DNA from: CAJQQK01 sp963696075
GTDB lineage: Bacteria > Pseudomonadota > Alphaproteobacteria > Rhizobiales > Hyphomicrobiaceae
Direction of reading: 5' to 3'
Length of the DNA: 64,000 nt
Assembly: GCA_963696075.1 (NCBI GenBank)
Contig: CAVOJD010000029.1
Coordinates: 434,001-498,000, forward strand
Numbering within the stretch: position 1 is the first letter of the stretch; every line of letters starts with the position of its first letter. The translations under genes and the position numbers were made by a program. Of the stretch, positions 34,923 through 44,400 are shown one piece after another. The notes below the pieces were generated by a model. It was given only the letters and a program-made list of their open reading frames with translations. It was not told the DNA's origin and made no database searches.

Positions 34923-35210
34923 ATGGAGGTCGATGAGGCCACCGTCCGGCGCATCGCGCGTCTCGCCCGCATCAAGATCACCGATGAAGAGGCTTCAAGC
35001 CTCAAGGGTGAGTTGAGCGGCATACTGAATTGGGTGGAGCAATTGGATGCGGTCGACACGGAGAATGTCGAGCCGATGACGTCGGTTGTGCCGATCAAAC
35101 TCAGGATGCGCGACGATGTCGTCACCGACGGCGAGAAGGCCGGTGACGTGACCCAGAACGCGCCGATGTCCGAGGACGGATTTTATGTGGTCCCGAAGGT
35201 CGTCGAATAG
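34923..35210 (+). CDS. gatC: Asp-tRNA(Asn)/Glu-tRNA(Gln) amidotransferase subunit GatC
   Basis: A 95-residue small subunit that wraps between GatA and GatB. Characteristic are VRRIARLARIKITDEEA, LNWVEQLDAVDTENVEPM and the end APMSEDGFYVVPKVVE. gatA starts about 60 bp downstream on the same strand. Normal length and intact frame. Confidence 0.95.
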   Translation: MEVDEATVRRIARLARIKITDEEASSLKGELSGILNWVEQLDAVDTENVEPMTSVVPIKLRMRDDVVTDGEKAGDVTQNAPMSEDGFYVVPKVVE

Positions 35211-35271
35211 CCAGCGACGAACGATCTGACCGCGCCACGCCCCCATTGCCGGGATATTCCCAGGATATTCG

Positions 35272-36774
35272 ATGAGCGACCTGACCAGACTGAGCCTGAC
35301 CGAAGCCCGCGACGGACTAGCCGCCGGCACGTTTACCGCCAGTGAGCTGACTGAGGCGTTCCTGGGCGCGATCGAGGCCGGCAACCACCACCTCAACGCC
35401 TACATCACGACGACGGCGGACGCGGCCCGTCAGGCAGCCAAGGCGGCCGACGAGCGCTACCGGAAGGGCGAGGCGCGCGCGCTTGAGGGCCTGCCGCTCG
35501 GCATCAAGGACCTGTTCGCAACCAAGGGGGTCCACACCCAGGCGGCAAGCCATGTCCTCGATGCGTTTCTCCCGCCCTATGAATCGACCGTGACCCAGAA
35601 CCTCTGGGACCAGGGCGCGGTGATGCTGGGCAAGCTCAACATGGACGAGTTCGCGATGGGCTCGTCGAATGAGACGAGCTATTACGGCCCCGTCGTGAAC
35701 CCCTGGCGGCGCAGGAACGCGAACGGTGACCTGACCAATGATCCGCTCGTGCCGGGCGGCTCGTCGGGGGGATCGGCGGCAGCGGTCGCAGGCGACCTGT
35801 GCCTGGCGGCAACCGCGACGGATACCGGCGGCTCGATCCGCCAGCCAGCCGCATTGACCGGAACGGTGGGCCTCAAGCCGACCTATGGACGCTGTTCGCG
35901 CTGGGGGATCGTGGCGTTCGCTTCCTCGCTGGATCAGGCCGGTCCGATCACCAAGACGGTGGCGGATGCAGCCCTTCTGACCGGCGTCATGGCGAGCCAC
36001 GACCCGAAGGATTCAACCAGCGTCGATGTGCCCGTGCCCGACTATGCGGCCGAACTTGGCAAATCGATCAAGGGCCTGCGCGTCGGCGTCCCGAAGGAAT
36101 ACCGCATCGAGGGCATGTCGGAGGTGACCGACAGGCTCTGGCAGCAGGGCATCGATTGGCTGAAGGACGCCGGCGCCACGATCCACGAAATTTCCCTGCC
36201 CCACACCAAGTATGCGCTGCCCGCGTACTATATCGTGGCGCCGGCCGAAGCCTCTTCGAACCTCGCGCGCTATGATGGCGTGCGCTACGGCCTGCGCGTG
36301 ACCGGCGACGATCTGATCGACACCTATGAGAAATTCGCGCGCAGCAGGGCTTCGGGCGCGAGGTCAAGCGCCGCGTCCTGATCGGCACCTACGTGCTCTC
36401 GGCCGGCTATTATGATGCCTATTATCTGAAGGCCCAGAAGGTGCGCAGCCTGATCAAGCAGGATTTCGATACCGCGTGGGACGCCGTCGATGTGGTGCTG
36501 ACGCCGACGACGCCCGTCCCCGGCCTTCGCGCAAGGCGAGAAGTCGGGCGATCCGATCGCGATGTATTTGGAGGACATCTTGACGGTCACCGTCAACATG
36601 GCGGGCCTTCCGGGCATCTCGGTGCCGGCGGGATTGTCGGCCGAGGGAACGCCGATGGGACTGCAGTTGATCGCCAAGCCGTTCGATGAGCCGACGCTGT
36701 TCCGCGCCGGCCACGTCATCGAGCAGGCGGCGGGACGTTTTACACCCAGCGAACGCTGGTGGAGCGAAGCATAG
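35272..36774 (+). CDS. gatA: GatA amidotransferase subunit A, reading frame broken by three apparent +1 insertions
   Basis: GatA is the amidase that releases ammonia from glutamine for transamidation of Asp/Glu-tRNA. The first 350 residues are intact, with the Ser-cisSer-Lys centre (LPLGIKDLFATKG, PGGSSGGSAAAV, DTGGSIRQPAAL). The frame then fails at 36331-36350. Reading AAATCG instead of AAATTCG and CAGGC instead of CAGGGC restores YEKSRAAGFGREVKRRV. A fourth C at 36518-36521 breaks it again; removing it gives TPVPAFAQGEKSGDP. With all three bases removed the gene is 499 residues, the normal length. As read, translation stops at 36381 (369 residues). Because GatCAB is normally essential in this group, sequence error is more likely than a pseudogene. 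Confidence 0.9.
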
Positions 36775-36797
36775 ACAAAAACAAGGGAGATGAGGCG

Positions 36798-37097
36798 ATG
36801 GCGCCGATCAAGCCTGAAGACTGCAAGAACATGGACGAGGTGCGCATCGAGATCGACCGCCTCGACAGTGCCCTGGTCGCGCTGATCGGCGAACGCTTCG
36901 GCTACGTCGACCGCGCCTGGCAACTGAAGGACAACCCGGAAGAGGCAACCGTGCCGTGGCGCATCCAGCAGGTCATTGACCGGGTCCGCGCCAAGGCGGA
37001 AGAAGAAGGCGTGCCGCCGGACCTGTGCGAGGCGCTGTGGCGCCAGATGATCGGCTGGTTCATCCAGTATGAAGAAGAAAAGCTGCGCGAGAAGTAG
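36798..37097 (+). CDS. AroQ-type chorismate mutase
   Basis: A 99-residue all-helical enzyme for chorismate to prephenate, the first step towards Phe and Tyr. Visible are MDEVRIEIDRLDSALVALIGERF with the conserved Arg and Asp, a Lys in WQLKD, and IQQVIDRVRAKAEEEGVPP. The Met at 36798 has a GGGAG site upstream. Some related proteins are isochorismate-pyruvate lyases (PchB-like); the sequence alone does not exclude that. It follows gatA by 23 bp. Confidence 0.88.
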   Translation: MAPIKPEDCKNMDEVRIEIDRLDSALVALIGERFGYVDRAWQLKDNPEEATVPWRIQQVIDRVRAKAEEEGVPPDLCEALWRQMIGWFIQYEEEKLREK

Positions 37098-37150
37098 TTG
37101 ATGCCGGACGGCCCATTCCGGGCCGGTCGAGGCGGCACAGTCGAGGCAAG

Positions 37151-37447
37151 ATGGCGGCGATCCAACCATTTGATCCGTGGGGCATCATTCAGGTCGCCCT
37201 GTTCAACCCGGTCGTGATCCTGGTGGCACTCTGGCTCGGCTGGCATGCCGATCAGTGGCAGAAGGTCCTGGTTGCGGGCTTTGCAGCAGCATTCGCAGGC
37301 GCCGCTGCGATCTGGCTGGCCGCGGCCGTCGGGCTGATTTCCGTGCGTGGCTTTGGCGGTGAGGCAGGTGTGTTCGTCACCTCGATGATTTATGGCTGGG
37401 TGCTGGCAGGGCTCGCCTTCGCCATGAGCCGGCAGCGCCGTGCCTGA
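37151..37447 (+). CDS. Hypothetical membrane protein
   Basis: 98 residues with three hydrophobic segments (about 12-30, 38-60 and 70-90) and a short Arg-rich C terminus. It lies 53 bp after the chorismate mutase gene and 12 bp before the rhodanese gene on the same strand, so it is probably in one transcript. It has the size and pattern of small alphaproteobacterial inner-membrane proteins. Function unknown. Confidence 0.65.
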   Translation: MAAIQPFDPWGIIQVALFNPVVILVALWLGWHADQWQKVLVAGFAAAFAGAAAIWLAAAVGLISVRGFGGEAGVFVTSMIYGWVLAGLAFAMSRQRRA

Positions 37448-37459
37448 TCCGATGAGACG

Positions 37460-37960
37460 ATGATGGCCAAGTCGAAACCGATGATCATGCTTCTGGCCGT
37501 CGCGGGCTTGGCGGCTCTGGTGGCAGGTGCATGGTTCTGGGCCAATCGTTACGCAGCCGAAGCGAGCCCCGACACCATCGTCGGCGCGGCAACCGCGCAT
37601 CAGCGCGCGCGCGCTGGCGAGATCGTCCTCGTCGATGTACGCCGCCCGAGCGAGTGGCAATCGAGCGGCGTGCCCGAAAGCGGCCACGCAATCACGATGC
37701 ACCAGGACGGTGCGGCATTCGTCGAGAAGTTGCGGCGGGCGGCGGCCGGCAACATTACCCGGCCGATCGCGCTGATCTGCGCCACCGGCGGGCGCACGAC
37801 CTGGCTGCTGCCGCACGTGAAGAAGGCGGGGTTTACCAACGTGCTGAACGTCGCGGAAGGCATGTTCGGCTCCGGCCATGGCCCGGGATGGTTGAAGCAC
37901 GGCCTTCCGGTTCGCCGCTGGCTGGGGCCCCAGTCGGCAGCACCCGTTTTGGCGAAGTGA
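37460..37960 (+). CDS. Membrane-anchored rhodanese-like protein
   Basis: 166 residues. An N-terminal signal anchor (IMLLAVAGLAALVAGAWFW) places a rhodanese domain in the periplasm. The domain reads VLVDVRRPSEWQSSGVPESG and contains the active-site Cys loop ICATGGRT, followed by FTNVLNVAEGMFG. The loop Cys supports sulfurtransferase activity. Two adjacent Met codons (37460, 37463) are possible starts. Confidence 0.85.
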   Translation: MMAKSKPMIMLLAVAGLAALVAGAWFWANRYAAEASPDTIVGAATAHQRARAGEIVLVDVRRPSEWQSSGVPESGHAITMHQDGAAFVEKLRRAAAGNITRPIALICATGGRTTWLLPHVKKAGFTNVLNVAEGMFGSGHGPGWLKHGLPVRRWLGPQSAAPVLAK

Positions 37961-38071
37961 GACTTTGAAATGACGGCGCTGCCGCGACCGGCAGCACGTC
38001 GGATAACGATGACGAGGCAGGGCGCCGGCAAACGTGCACGGCGCCTCAAGCGATGAGAGAGAGGCGGGCCG

Positions 38072-39555
38072 ATGGCAGCCAAGGAACAGGCGAAGCAGAA
38101 CGGCAACCTGATTGCGGGCGCGACCGGTGACTGGGAAGTCATCATCGGCCTCGAGGTCCACGCCCAGGTCAATTCCAAGGCCAAGCTGTTCTCGGGCGCC
38201 TCGACCGCGTTCGGCGGCGCGCCCAACAGCCACGTCTCCCTCGTCGATGCCGCAATGCCCGGCATGCTGCCCGTGATCAACAAGGAGTGCGTCGCCCAGG
38301 CGATCCGCACCGGACTTGGCCTCAAGGCCCGGATCAACCTGCGCTCGACCTTCGACCGCAAGAACTATTTCTATCCCGACCTGCCGCAGGGCTATCAGAT
38401 TTCGCAATATAAGCAGCCGATCGTCGGCGAGGGCGAAGTCGAGATCGACGTCGACGGCGCGACCAAGATGGTCGGCATCGAGCGCCTTCACCTCGAGCAG
38501 GACGCCGGCAAGTCGATCCACGACATGCACCCCGATTATTCCTACGTCGACCTCAACCGTTCCGGCGTCGCGCTGATGGAGATCGTCTCGCGCCCCGACA
38601 TGCGCTCGGCCAAGGAGGCGCAGGCCTACGTCACGAAGCTGAGGTCGATCCTGCGCTACCTCGAGACCTGCGACGGCGACATGGAGAAGGGCAACCTGCG
38701 CGCCGACGTCAACGTCTCCGTGCGCCGGCCGGGTGAGGAATTGGGCACGCGCTGCGAGATCAAGAACGTCAACTCGATCCGCTTCATCGGCCAGGCCATC
38801 GAAACCGAGGCGCGCCGCCAGATCGACATCATCGAGGACGGCGGCACCATCGACCAGGAAACCCGCCTGTTCGACCCCCGCCTTGGTGAGACGCGCTCGA
38901 TGCGCTCGAAGGAAGAAGCCCACGACTATCGCTACTTCCCCGATCCCGACCTCCTGCCCCTGGAATTCGAACAGGCCTACGTCGATGAACTGGCAAAGGG
39001 GCTGCCGGAACTACCGGATGAGAAGAAGGCCCGCTTCATGTCCGACTATGGCCTGAGCCCCTACGACGCCGATGTACTGGTGGCGGACCGCGAGAACGCC
39101 GATTATTTCGAAACGGTCGCCAACGGGCGCGATGGCAAGACGGCGGCGAACTGGGTGATCAACGAACTCTTCGGGCGCCTCAACAAGGAAGGCATGGAGA
39201 TCGCAGACAGCCCCGTCAGCGCCGCGCAGCTCGGGCGAATTGATCGACCTGATTTCGGCTGACACGATCTCCGGCAAGATCGCCAAGGATGTGTTTGAGA
39301 TCACCTGGGACGAAGGCGGCGAGCCCGGCCGAGATCGTTGAACAGCGCGGCCTCAAGCAGGTCACCGATACCGGCGCGATCGAGGCGGTTGTTGATGAGG
39401 TGATCGCAGCCAACCCCGGGCAGGTCGAGAAGGCAGCCGCGAACCCGAAGCTTGCCGGCTGGTTCGTCGGCCAGGTCATGAAGGCCTCGGGCGGCAAGGC
39501 CAACCCGCAGGCGGTGCAGAAGATCGTGCGCGAGAAGTTGGGGATCGAGGAGTAA
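38072..39555 (+). CDS. gatB: GatB amidotransferase subunit B, two apparent +1 insertions near the 3' end
   Basis: GatB binds the misacylated tRNA and phosphorylates its side chain within GatCAB. The catalytic cradle is intact: IIGLEVHAQVNSKAKLFSGA, the signature SLVDAAMPGMLPVINK and DLNRSGVALMEIVSRPD. The frame stops at 39262. Reading CTCGGCGAA where the sequence has CTCGGGCGAA (39233-39238) gives QLGELIDLISADTISGK. Removing one G in GCCCGGCCG (39324-39331) restores GGEPAEIVEQRGLKQV. With both bases removed the protein has 493 residues and includes the YqeY-like tail (GQVMKASGGKANPQ). As read, the 3' quarter lies in two other frames. Confidence 0.9.
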
Positions 39556-39567
39556 GAACTGGAGGGT

Positions 39568-39625
39568 CTGGGAGGCTGCGCCTCCCAGCGGAGCGCGAGG
39601 CTGGCCTCGCTTGCAGCAAAGCTGC
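39568..39625. repeat. Cluster of small perfect hairpins after gatB
   Basis: CTGGGAGGC-TGC-GCCTCCCAG (39568-39588), GCGAGGC-TG-GCCTCGC (39595-39610) and GCAGC-AAA-GCTGC just after. They lie between the converging ends of gatB and the P450 gene and may end both transcripts. The style matches the array at 48.5-48.9 kb. Confidence 0.6.
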
Positions 39626-39628
39626 GAA

Positions 39629-41042
39629 TTACCTCATGACCTTCACATCCACCGCCAACCCATGCCGTGGCCTGAGCGTTACGCGGCTGATGGGATCGGG
39701 CTCGCGGCTGCCGGCGTAGGTGAATTCGGCGGACCTCAGCATTTCAGCAAGCAGCACCTTCGCCTCCGCCATCGCGAAGCCCGCCCCGATGCACACGCGC
39801 GGGCCGGCACCGAACGGCAGGAACTGCATCCGCGCCATTCGGGCTTCACGCGCCGGCAGGAAGCGGTCGGGGTCGAAACGGCCCGGATCCTCCCAGAGTT
39901 GTTCGTGGCGGTGGACGCTCCAGATCGGCACGACGAGCTGGTCGCCGGGCTGATAGGGGATGCCACCGAGTTGCGTCGGTGCGATCGGCGTGCGGGCGAG
40001 AACGGCGGCGGGCGGATAAAGCCGCATCGCCTCCTTCAGGACGCGCTCAATCACCGTCAGGCGGTCGAGATGGTCAGCGGAAATCTCCGCCGAACCAACC
40101 ACGTCCGCCACCTCGGCGCGCGCCTTCGCCTGCCATGCCGGGACCTTGGCGAGGAGATAGATCGTCCACGTCAGCGCCCGCGCGGTGGTCTCGTGGCCGG
40201 CATTGAGCAGCGTGAGCAGGTTATCGACGATGAGGTCGCGCCCCATCGCCTCACCCGTCTCCGGATCACGCGCGGCAAGCAGGCGCGCAAGCAGATCGCC
40301 GCTTTCATCTTGGCCCGCTGTATCCCTGGCGTGGCGCGCGACAATCGCGGTGACGGCGTCGCGCATCTCACGCGCCGCGCGCCGCATGCGCCCCTTCGCC
40401 GGGTGCCACAGCCACGGCGGCAACTGCAGGATCGTGAACGCGACTTCCCAGGAACTGGGACGCAGAAAATCATCGCCCGCCCGTTTGATGGTGTCAGCTT
40501 CCGCCGGCTCACCGCCCCCGAGCATCGTCGCGGATATGATTCGGAACGTGACATCGACCATCTCGCGGTCGAAAGCGCACCGGAAGGGGGCAGCCGTCGC
40601 GCCGGCCCGGCGATCGCGCCAGTCATCCGTCATGGCGCGGGCAACGTCTGCCATTTTCGCCACGTAGGATGCGATTTCAGCCGGCCGGAACAGCGGCGCG
40701 AGCGTGCGCCGCTGCCAGCGCCAGTGATCACCGCGCGCCGTCAGCAGCCCCGCGCCGATCGCGGGGCCAAGCACGCGCTCTTCGAAATCGTGCTTATGAA
40801 AGCGGCCGGCCTTGTCGACCAGCAGTTCCTCGATGAGGATCGGGGTCGCAAATCCACGCGACCGTCCGCTTCGGCGTCGGCTTGTGCAGGGTGACGGGCG
40901 CGGTGTAGGTCGAGCGCGGCAGCGTCCTGATCGGATTCTGGACGGCGTGATAGAGAAACGCCGGCACGCCGAGGGGCTGGTCCGGCGCATCGACCGCAGG
41001 CGGGTGGAAGGCGGCGGAACCCACATGCTTGTCCAAGGTCAT
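39629..41042 (-). CDS. Cytochrome P450, one apparent +1 insertion near the N terminus
   Basis: A haem monooxygenase of 470 residues once one base is removed. Motifs: oxygen-binding I-helix LNAGHETTARAL, ExxR in VLKEAMRLYPPA, and the haem loop FLPFGAGPRVCIGAGFAM with the Cys ligand. The N-terminal 65 residues (MTLDKHVGSAAFHPPAVD... to TVAWICDP) are in one frame and the rest, from LIEELLVDKAGRF, in another. The shift sits at a GGGG run (40843-40846, plus strand); one G fewer gives CDPILIEELLVD. Substrate unknown. It is divergent from btaA, with about 340 bp between. Confidence 0.88.
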
Positions 41043-41384
41043 CGAAAGCGTCTCCCGCGGCGCCATGAGAGGCGAGAAACATCAACGAGATGAAAGAATT
41101 GCACGGCGAAGGTGATGTATTCAATCGACGTCGCGTCCCCAGCCTTGCCCGTGAATGCGTCGATTGGGCGACGTGAATGTTGCATCATGTCGGGAAGTTT
41201 GTGCTAGGGAGATGGGCTCGTCCAACGAATTCGCGCTCAATGCCGAATGCCAGGACAGCGACTGGGTGCGCGCGCGGTTGTTCACGCTGCAAGCATCCCC
41301 CGGTTCGCGCACCCCTGGTCAAATGGCCGGCGCGACCGCATATGACGGAATTGATTGACAACAGCTAGGGATCCTTCGCCGACC
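41043..41384. other. Divergent promoter region of P450 and btaA
   Basis: About 340 bp with no gene seen. No clear Pho-box or other operator was recognised, although btaA genes are phosphate-regulated in some relatives. Confidence 0.4.
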
Positions 41385-42677
41385 ATGGCAGGCATTCAAG
41401 ATCAGGCATCCGACCCGGCGGTCTCGCGCACCGCGTCACCGGCCTCGGTGTTGGCAAGTCGAGAAAAAAACGCACGTCTGCGCCAGGCAGTGCACCGCCA
41501 CAAGCCGATTTCGAAGAGCGGCATTCAGGAGCGCTTGTTCACGCTCGTCTTCTCCGGCCTCGTCTATCCCCAGATCTGGGAAGATCCGGTGGTCGACCTC
41601 GAGGCGCTTGATCTGTCGCCGGACGAGCACCTCATCGCGATCGCCTCGGGCGGCTGCAATGTGATGAGTTATCTGTGTGCCGCGCCTGTCAGAATCACGG
41701 CCGTCGACCTCAATCCGGCGCACATCGCCTTGAACAAGTTGAAGCACGCCGCCGTCAGTCATTTCCCCGACTACGCGACGTTCCATAAGTTTTTTGCAGA
41801 GGCCGACACCCGCGATAACGTCCAGGCCTATGAGACGTACCTGCGCCCCCATCTCGACGAGGCCTCGGTGCGCTACTGGGAATCGCGCAACCTGATCGGC
41901 CGGCGCCGCATCGGCTACTTCGGATCGAACCTTTATCGGCATGGCCTGCTCGGCACCTTTATCGGTGCGAGCCATCTCCTCGCCCGCCTGCATGGGCGCA
42001 ACCCGCGCCGCCTCCTGACCGCGCGCTCGATGCAAGAACAGCGCGAGATTTTCGAAACCGAACTCGCTCCCCTGTTCGAGAAGCGCCATATCCGTTGGCT
42101 CCTCAACAAGCCCTCGGCCCTGTTCGGTCTCGGCATTCCGCCATCACAGTTCGAAGCCCTCAAGGGCGACGAGCAGCACATGGCGAAAGTGCTGCGCGAG
42201 CGCCTCGAGCGCCTTGCGTGCGGGTTTGACCTGGCTGACAACTATTTCGCCTGGCAGGCCTTTGGCCGGCGCTACGCCAGCGGCGGCGCAGGTCCGTTGC
42301 CGCCCTATCTCCAGCGCGAAAACTTCGAAAACCTGAAGGCTCGCGTCAGCGGTCTCGAGATCGAGCATCGCTCATTCACCGAGTATCTCGCAGCCCAGCC
42401 CGAGAACTCGCTGGATGCCTATGTCCTGCTCGACGCGCAAGACTGGATGACCGACGAGATCCTCACCGGCCTGTGGCGTGAGATCGCCCGCACCGCCAAG
42501 CCAGGCGGCCGGGTCATCTTCCGCACCGCAGGCGCAGAGAGCATCCTGCCCGGCCGCGTGCCCGACGACATCCTCTCGCAGTTCTCCTACGACGAAGAGA
42601 AGTGCCGCGCGTGGACCAACCGGGACCGCTCGTCGATCTATGGCGGCTTCCACCAGTACATCTTCAAGGCGAGCTGA
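41385..42677 (+). CDS. btaA: BtaA, SAM:diacylglycerol 3-amino-3-carboxypropyltransferase
   Basis: A 430-residue DUF3419 protein that moves the aminocarboxypropyl group of S-adenosylmethionine onto diacylglycerol, the first step to the betaine lipid DGTS. Family features are LFTLVFSGLVYPQIWEDP, the SAM site LIAIASGGCNVMSYL and VDLNPAHIALNKLK, and the end SSIYGGFHQYIF. The Met at 41385 was preferred over a TTG ten codons upstream. btaB follows with a 2-bp gap, so they form an operon. Confidence 0.92.
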   Translation: MAGIQDQASDPAVSRTASPASVLASREKNARLRQAVHRHKPISKSGIQERLFTLVFSGLVYPQIWEDPVVDLEALDLSPDEHLIAIASGGCNVMSYLCAAPVRITAVDLNPAHIALNKLKHAAVSHFPDYATFHKFFAEADTRDNVQAYETYLRPHLDEASVRYWESRNLIGRRRIGYFGSNLYRHGLLGTFIGASHLLARLHGRNPRRLLTARSMQEQREIFETELAPLFEKRHIRWLLNKPSALFGLGIPPSQFEALKGDEQHMAKVLRERLERLACGFDLADNYFAWQAFGRRYASGGAGPLPPYLQRENFENLKARVSGLEIEHRSFTEYLAAQPENSLDAYVLLDAQDWMTDEILTGLWREIARTAKPGGRVIFRTAGAESILPGRVPDDILSQFSYDEEKCRAWTNRDRSSIYGGFHQYIFKAS

Positions 42678-42679
42678 TC

Positions 42680-43351
42680 GTGTCAGGCGCACGCGAGCAT
42701 GATGGAGATGCCGCCGGTCACATGGACGGCATCTACAAGTATCAGCGCTACATCTACGATGCGACGCGCAAATACTATCTGCTCGGGCGCGACCGCATGC
42801 TCGATCGCCTGAAGCCCCCGCCGGGTGCCCGCGTCCTCGAAATTGGATGCGGCACCGGGCGCAACCTCATCCTGGCGGCCCGCCGCTACCCCAACGCGCG
42901 CTTTTACGGGTTCGATATTTCCGAGGTCATGCTGGATACCGCGCGCGCCTCGATCGAACGCGCCGGCCTCTCCGATCGCATTACCGTTGCCCAGGGCGAT
43001 GCAACCGATTTCGACACACAGGCCCTGTTCGGCGAGCCGCATGTCGAGCGCGCCTTCATTTCCTATTCCCTGTCGATGATCCCACCCTGGCAGGCAGCCA
43101 TCGCCGAGGGCATTGCCGCGCTCTCACCGGGCGGCGAACTGCACATCGTCGACTTCGGCCAACAGGAAGGCTGGCCACGCTGGTTCGAGCGCCTGATGGC
43201 GGCCTGGCTCAAGAAGTTCTCGGTCTACCCGCGCGCCGACCTCGAAGAGGAACTGGCCAAGGCCGCCCGCGCCGCGGGCGCGACGTTGGAGTTCGAGAAG
43301 CTTTATCGTGACTATGCGCGCGCCGGCGTGGTCAAGACGCCCGCCGCCTGA
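42680..43351 (+). CDS. btaB: BtaB, N-methyltransferase of betaine-lipid synthesis
   Basis: A class I SAM methyltransferase that trimethylates the BtaA product to DGTS. The binding motif is VLEIGCGTGRNLILAA, then FYGFDISEVMLDTA and HIVDFGQQEGWP. The N terminus MDGIYKYQRYIYDATRKYY is typical of the family. A GTG at 42680, 2 bp after the btaA stop, gives 223 residues; a Met at 42722 gives 209 and is also reasonable. Membrane lipids free of phosphorus are expected from this pair, an adaptation to low phosphate in relatives. Confidence 0.9.
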   Translation: MSGAREHDGDAAGHMDGIYKYQRYIYDATRKYYLLGRDRMLDRLKPPPGARVLEIGCGTGRNLILAARRYPNARFYGFDISEVMLDTARASIERAGLSDRITVAQGDATDFDTQALFGEPHVERAFISYSLSMIPPWQAAIAEGIAALSPGGELHIVDFGQQEGWPRWFERLMAAWLKKFSVYPRADLEEELAKAARAAGATLEFEKLYRDYARAGVVKTPAA

Positions 43352-43423
43352 GCCATCCAGCCATCCCGCGCGCTCGGCTGTTGGCGTTGGGGGGCTGTGC
43401 ATCAAGCTGCCGCACCATCGCGA

Positions 43424-44227
43424 TCACACCGCGTCCGTCCAGACCCGAAAATTCTCAAGCTTGTTGGGCCCGAACGTCGTGACCATGGCGACGTCGGCTG
43501 CATCGCGCCCGCGCGCCACCAGGAAACGCCCGATGCGCGGCTCGTTGTTGCGCGGGTCAAACGTGTGCCAACCGCCATCAAGGTAGGCCTCGAACCACGC
43601 GGCAAAGTCACCTGGAGGGTAGGGCTGGGGCGTACCGATGTCGCTGAGATACCCCGTGCAGTAACGCGCAGGAATGTTCAGCGCCCGGCAGAACGCAACG
43701 GCAAGGTGGGCGTAATCGCGGCACACGCCAACACTCTCGACATAGGCTTCCGCGGCTGTGCGTGTCGGTCTTGCCTGCGTGTAATCGAAAACAATTCGCT
43801 CGTGCACGAAATCACAGATCGTCTGCACGCAGCTCCATCCAGGCGCCGCCTTGCCAAACAGCTGCCAGGCGAGATCAAGCAGTTTGTCGCTTTCGCAGAA
43901 GCGGCTGGGGAGCAGGAAGACGATCGCTTCGTCTGGAAGCCGTTCGAGTGGCACCTGACCGGCGTGGGGTGCGATCGTATCCGGCTTGCCATCGTCGCGA
44001 ATGATGACGTTGGTTGAAAACTTCACGATGCCCGCGGGTGCAACCAGCCGGCTGCACCAGTTTCCGTAAAGGTCGCGATATCCGACAACCGGAAGCGATG
44101 GTGTTGTCCGAATCGGGTCGGCGGACTCGAGATCGCTGACCCGCGTATGATGAATATTCAGCGCCAACAGGCACGGCGTTGGCTGCGGAAATCGATACTG
44201 GAATTCGTAGCCAAGCCGGAATCGCAT
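43424..44227 (-). CDS. Transglutaminase-like family protein
   Basis: A 267-residue protein with an N-terminal beta domain and a papain-like transglutaminase core (about 160-240). The nucleophile Cys is in GVCRDYAHLAVAFCRAL. At the usual His position the sequence reads GDFAAWFEAYLDGGWHTFDPRNN, with Ala where many homologues have His; the Asp is kept. A branch with this change exists in Hyphomicrobiales, so activity is uncertain. Function is unknown; related bacterial proteins act as proteases or amidases. The Met at 44227 (MRFRLGYEF) was chosen over one four codons upstream. Confidence 0.85.
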   Translation of the reverse strand: MRFRLGYEFQYRFPQPTPCLLALNIHHTRVSDLESADPIRTTPSLPVVGYRDLYGNWCSRLVAPAGIVKFSTNVIIRDDGKPDTIAPHAGQVPLERLPDEAIVFLLPSRFCESDKLLDLAWQLFGKAAPGWSCVQTICDFVHERIVFDYTQARPTRTAAEAYVESVGVCRDYAHLAVAFCRALNIPARYCTGYLSDIGTPQPYPPGDFAAWFEAYLDGGWHTFDPRNNEPRIGRFLVARGRDAADVAMVTTFGPNKLENFRVWTDAV

Positions 44228-44400
44228 CACGGAACCCATTCGTATGATACCAAAAAACGACTATCGCATAGTTTTCTCAAGATACCTCAAGGCTTTACGC
44301 GCTGGTATGTAAGATGGGGCAGGGCGCGAACAGCCAATAAGCAGCGCCGATAGGGGGAATTGCCAGCTTTTGCCCTCTGCCAACGCCGCACGGGAAACGC

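Noticed and set aside
35272..36381. gatA as a truly truncated pseudogene
   Set aside because: Three one-base corrections restore the exact family sequence and length, and the same kind of error appears in three other genes.
36902..38923. A 673-codon open frame on the minus strand
   Set aside because: It is antisense to chorismate mutase, rhodanese and gatB, with no domain recognised.
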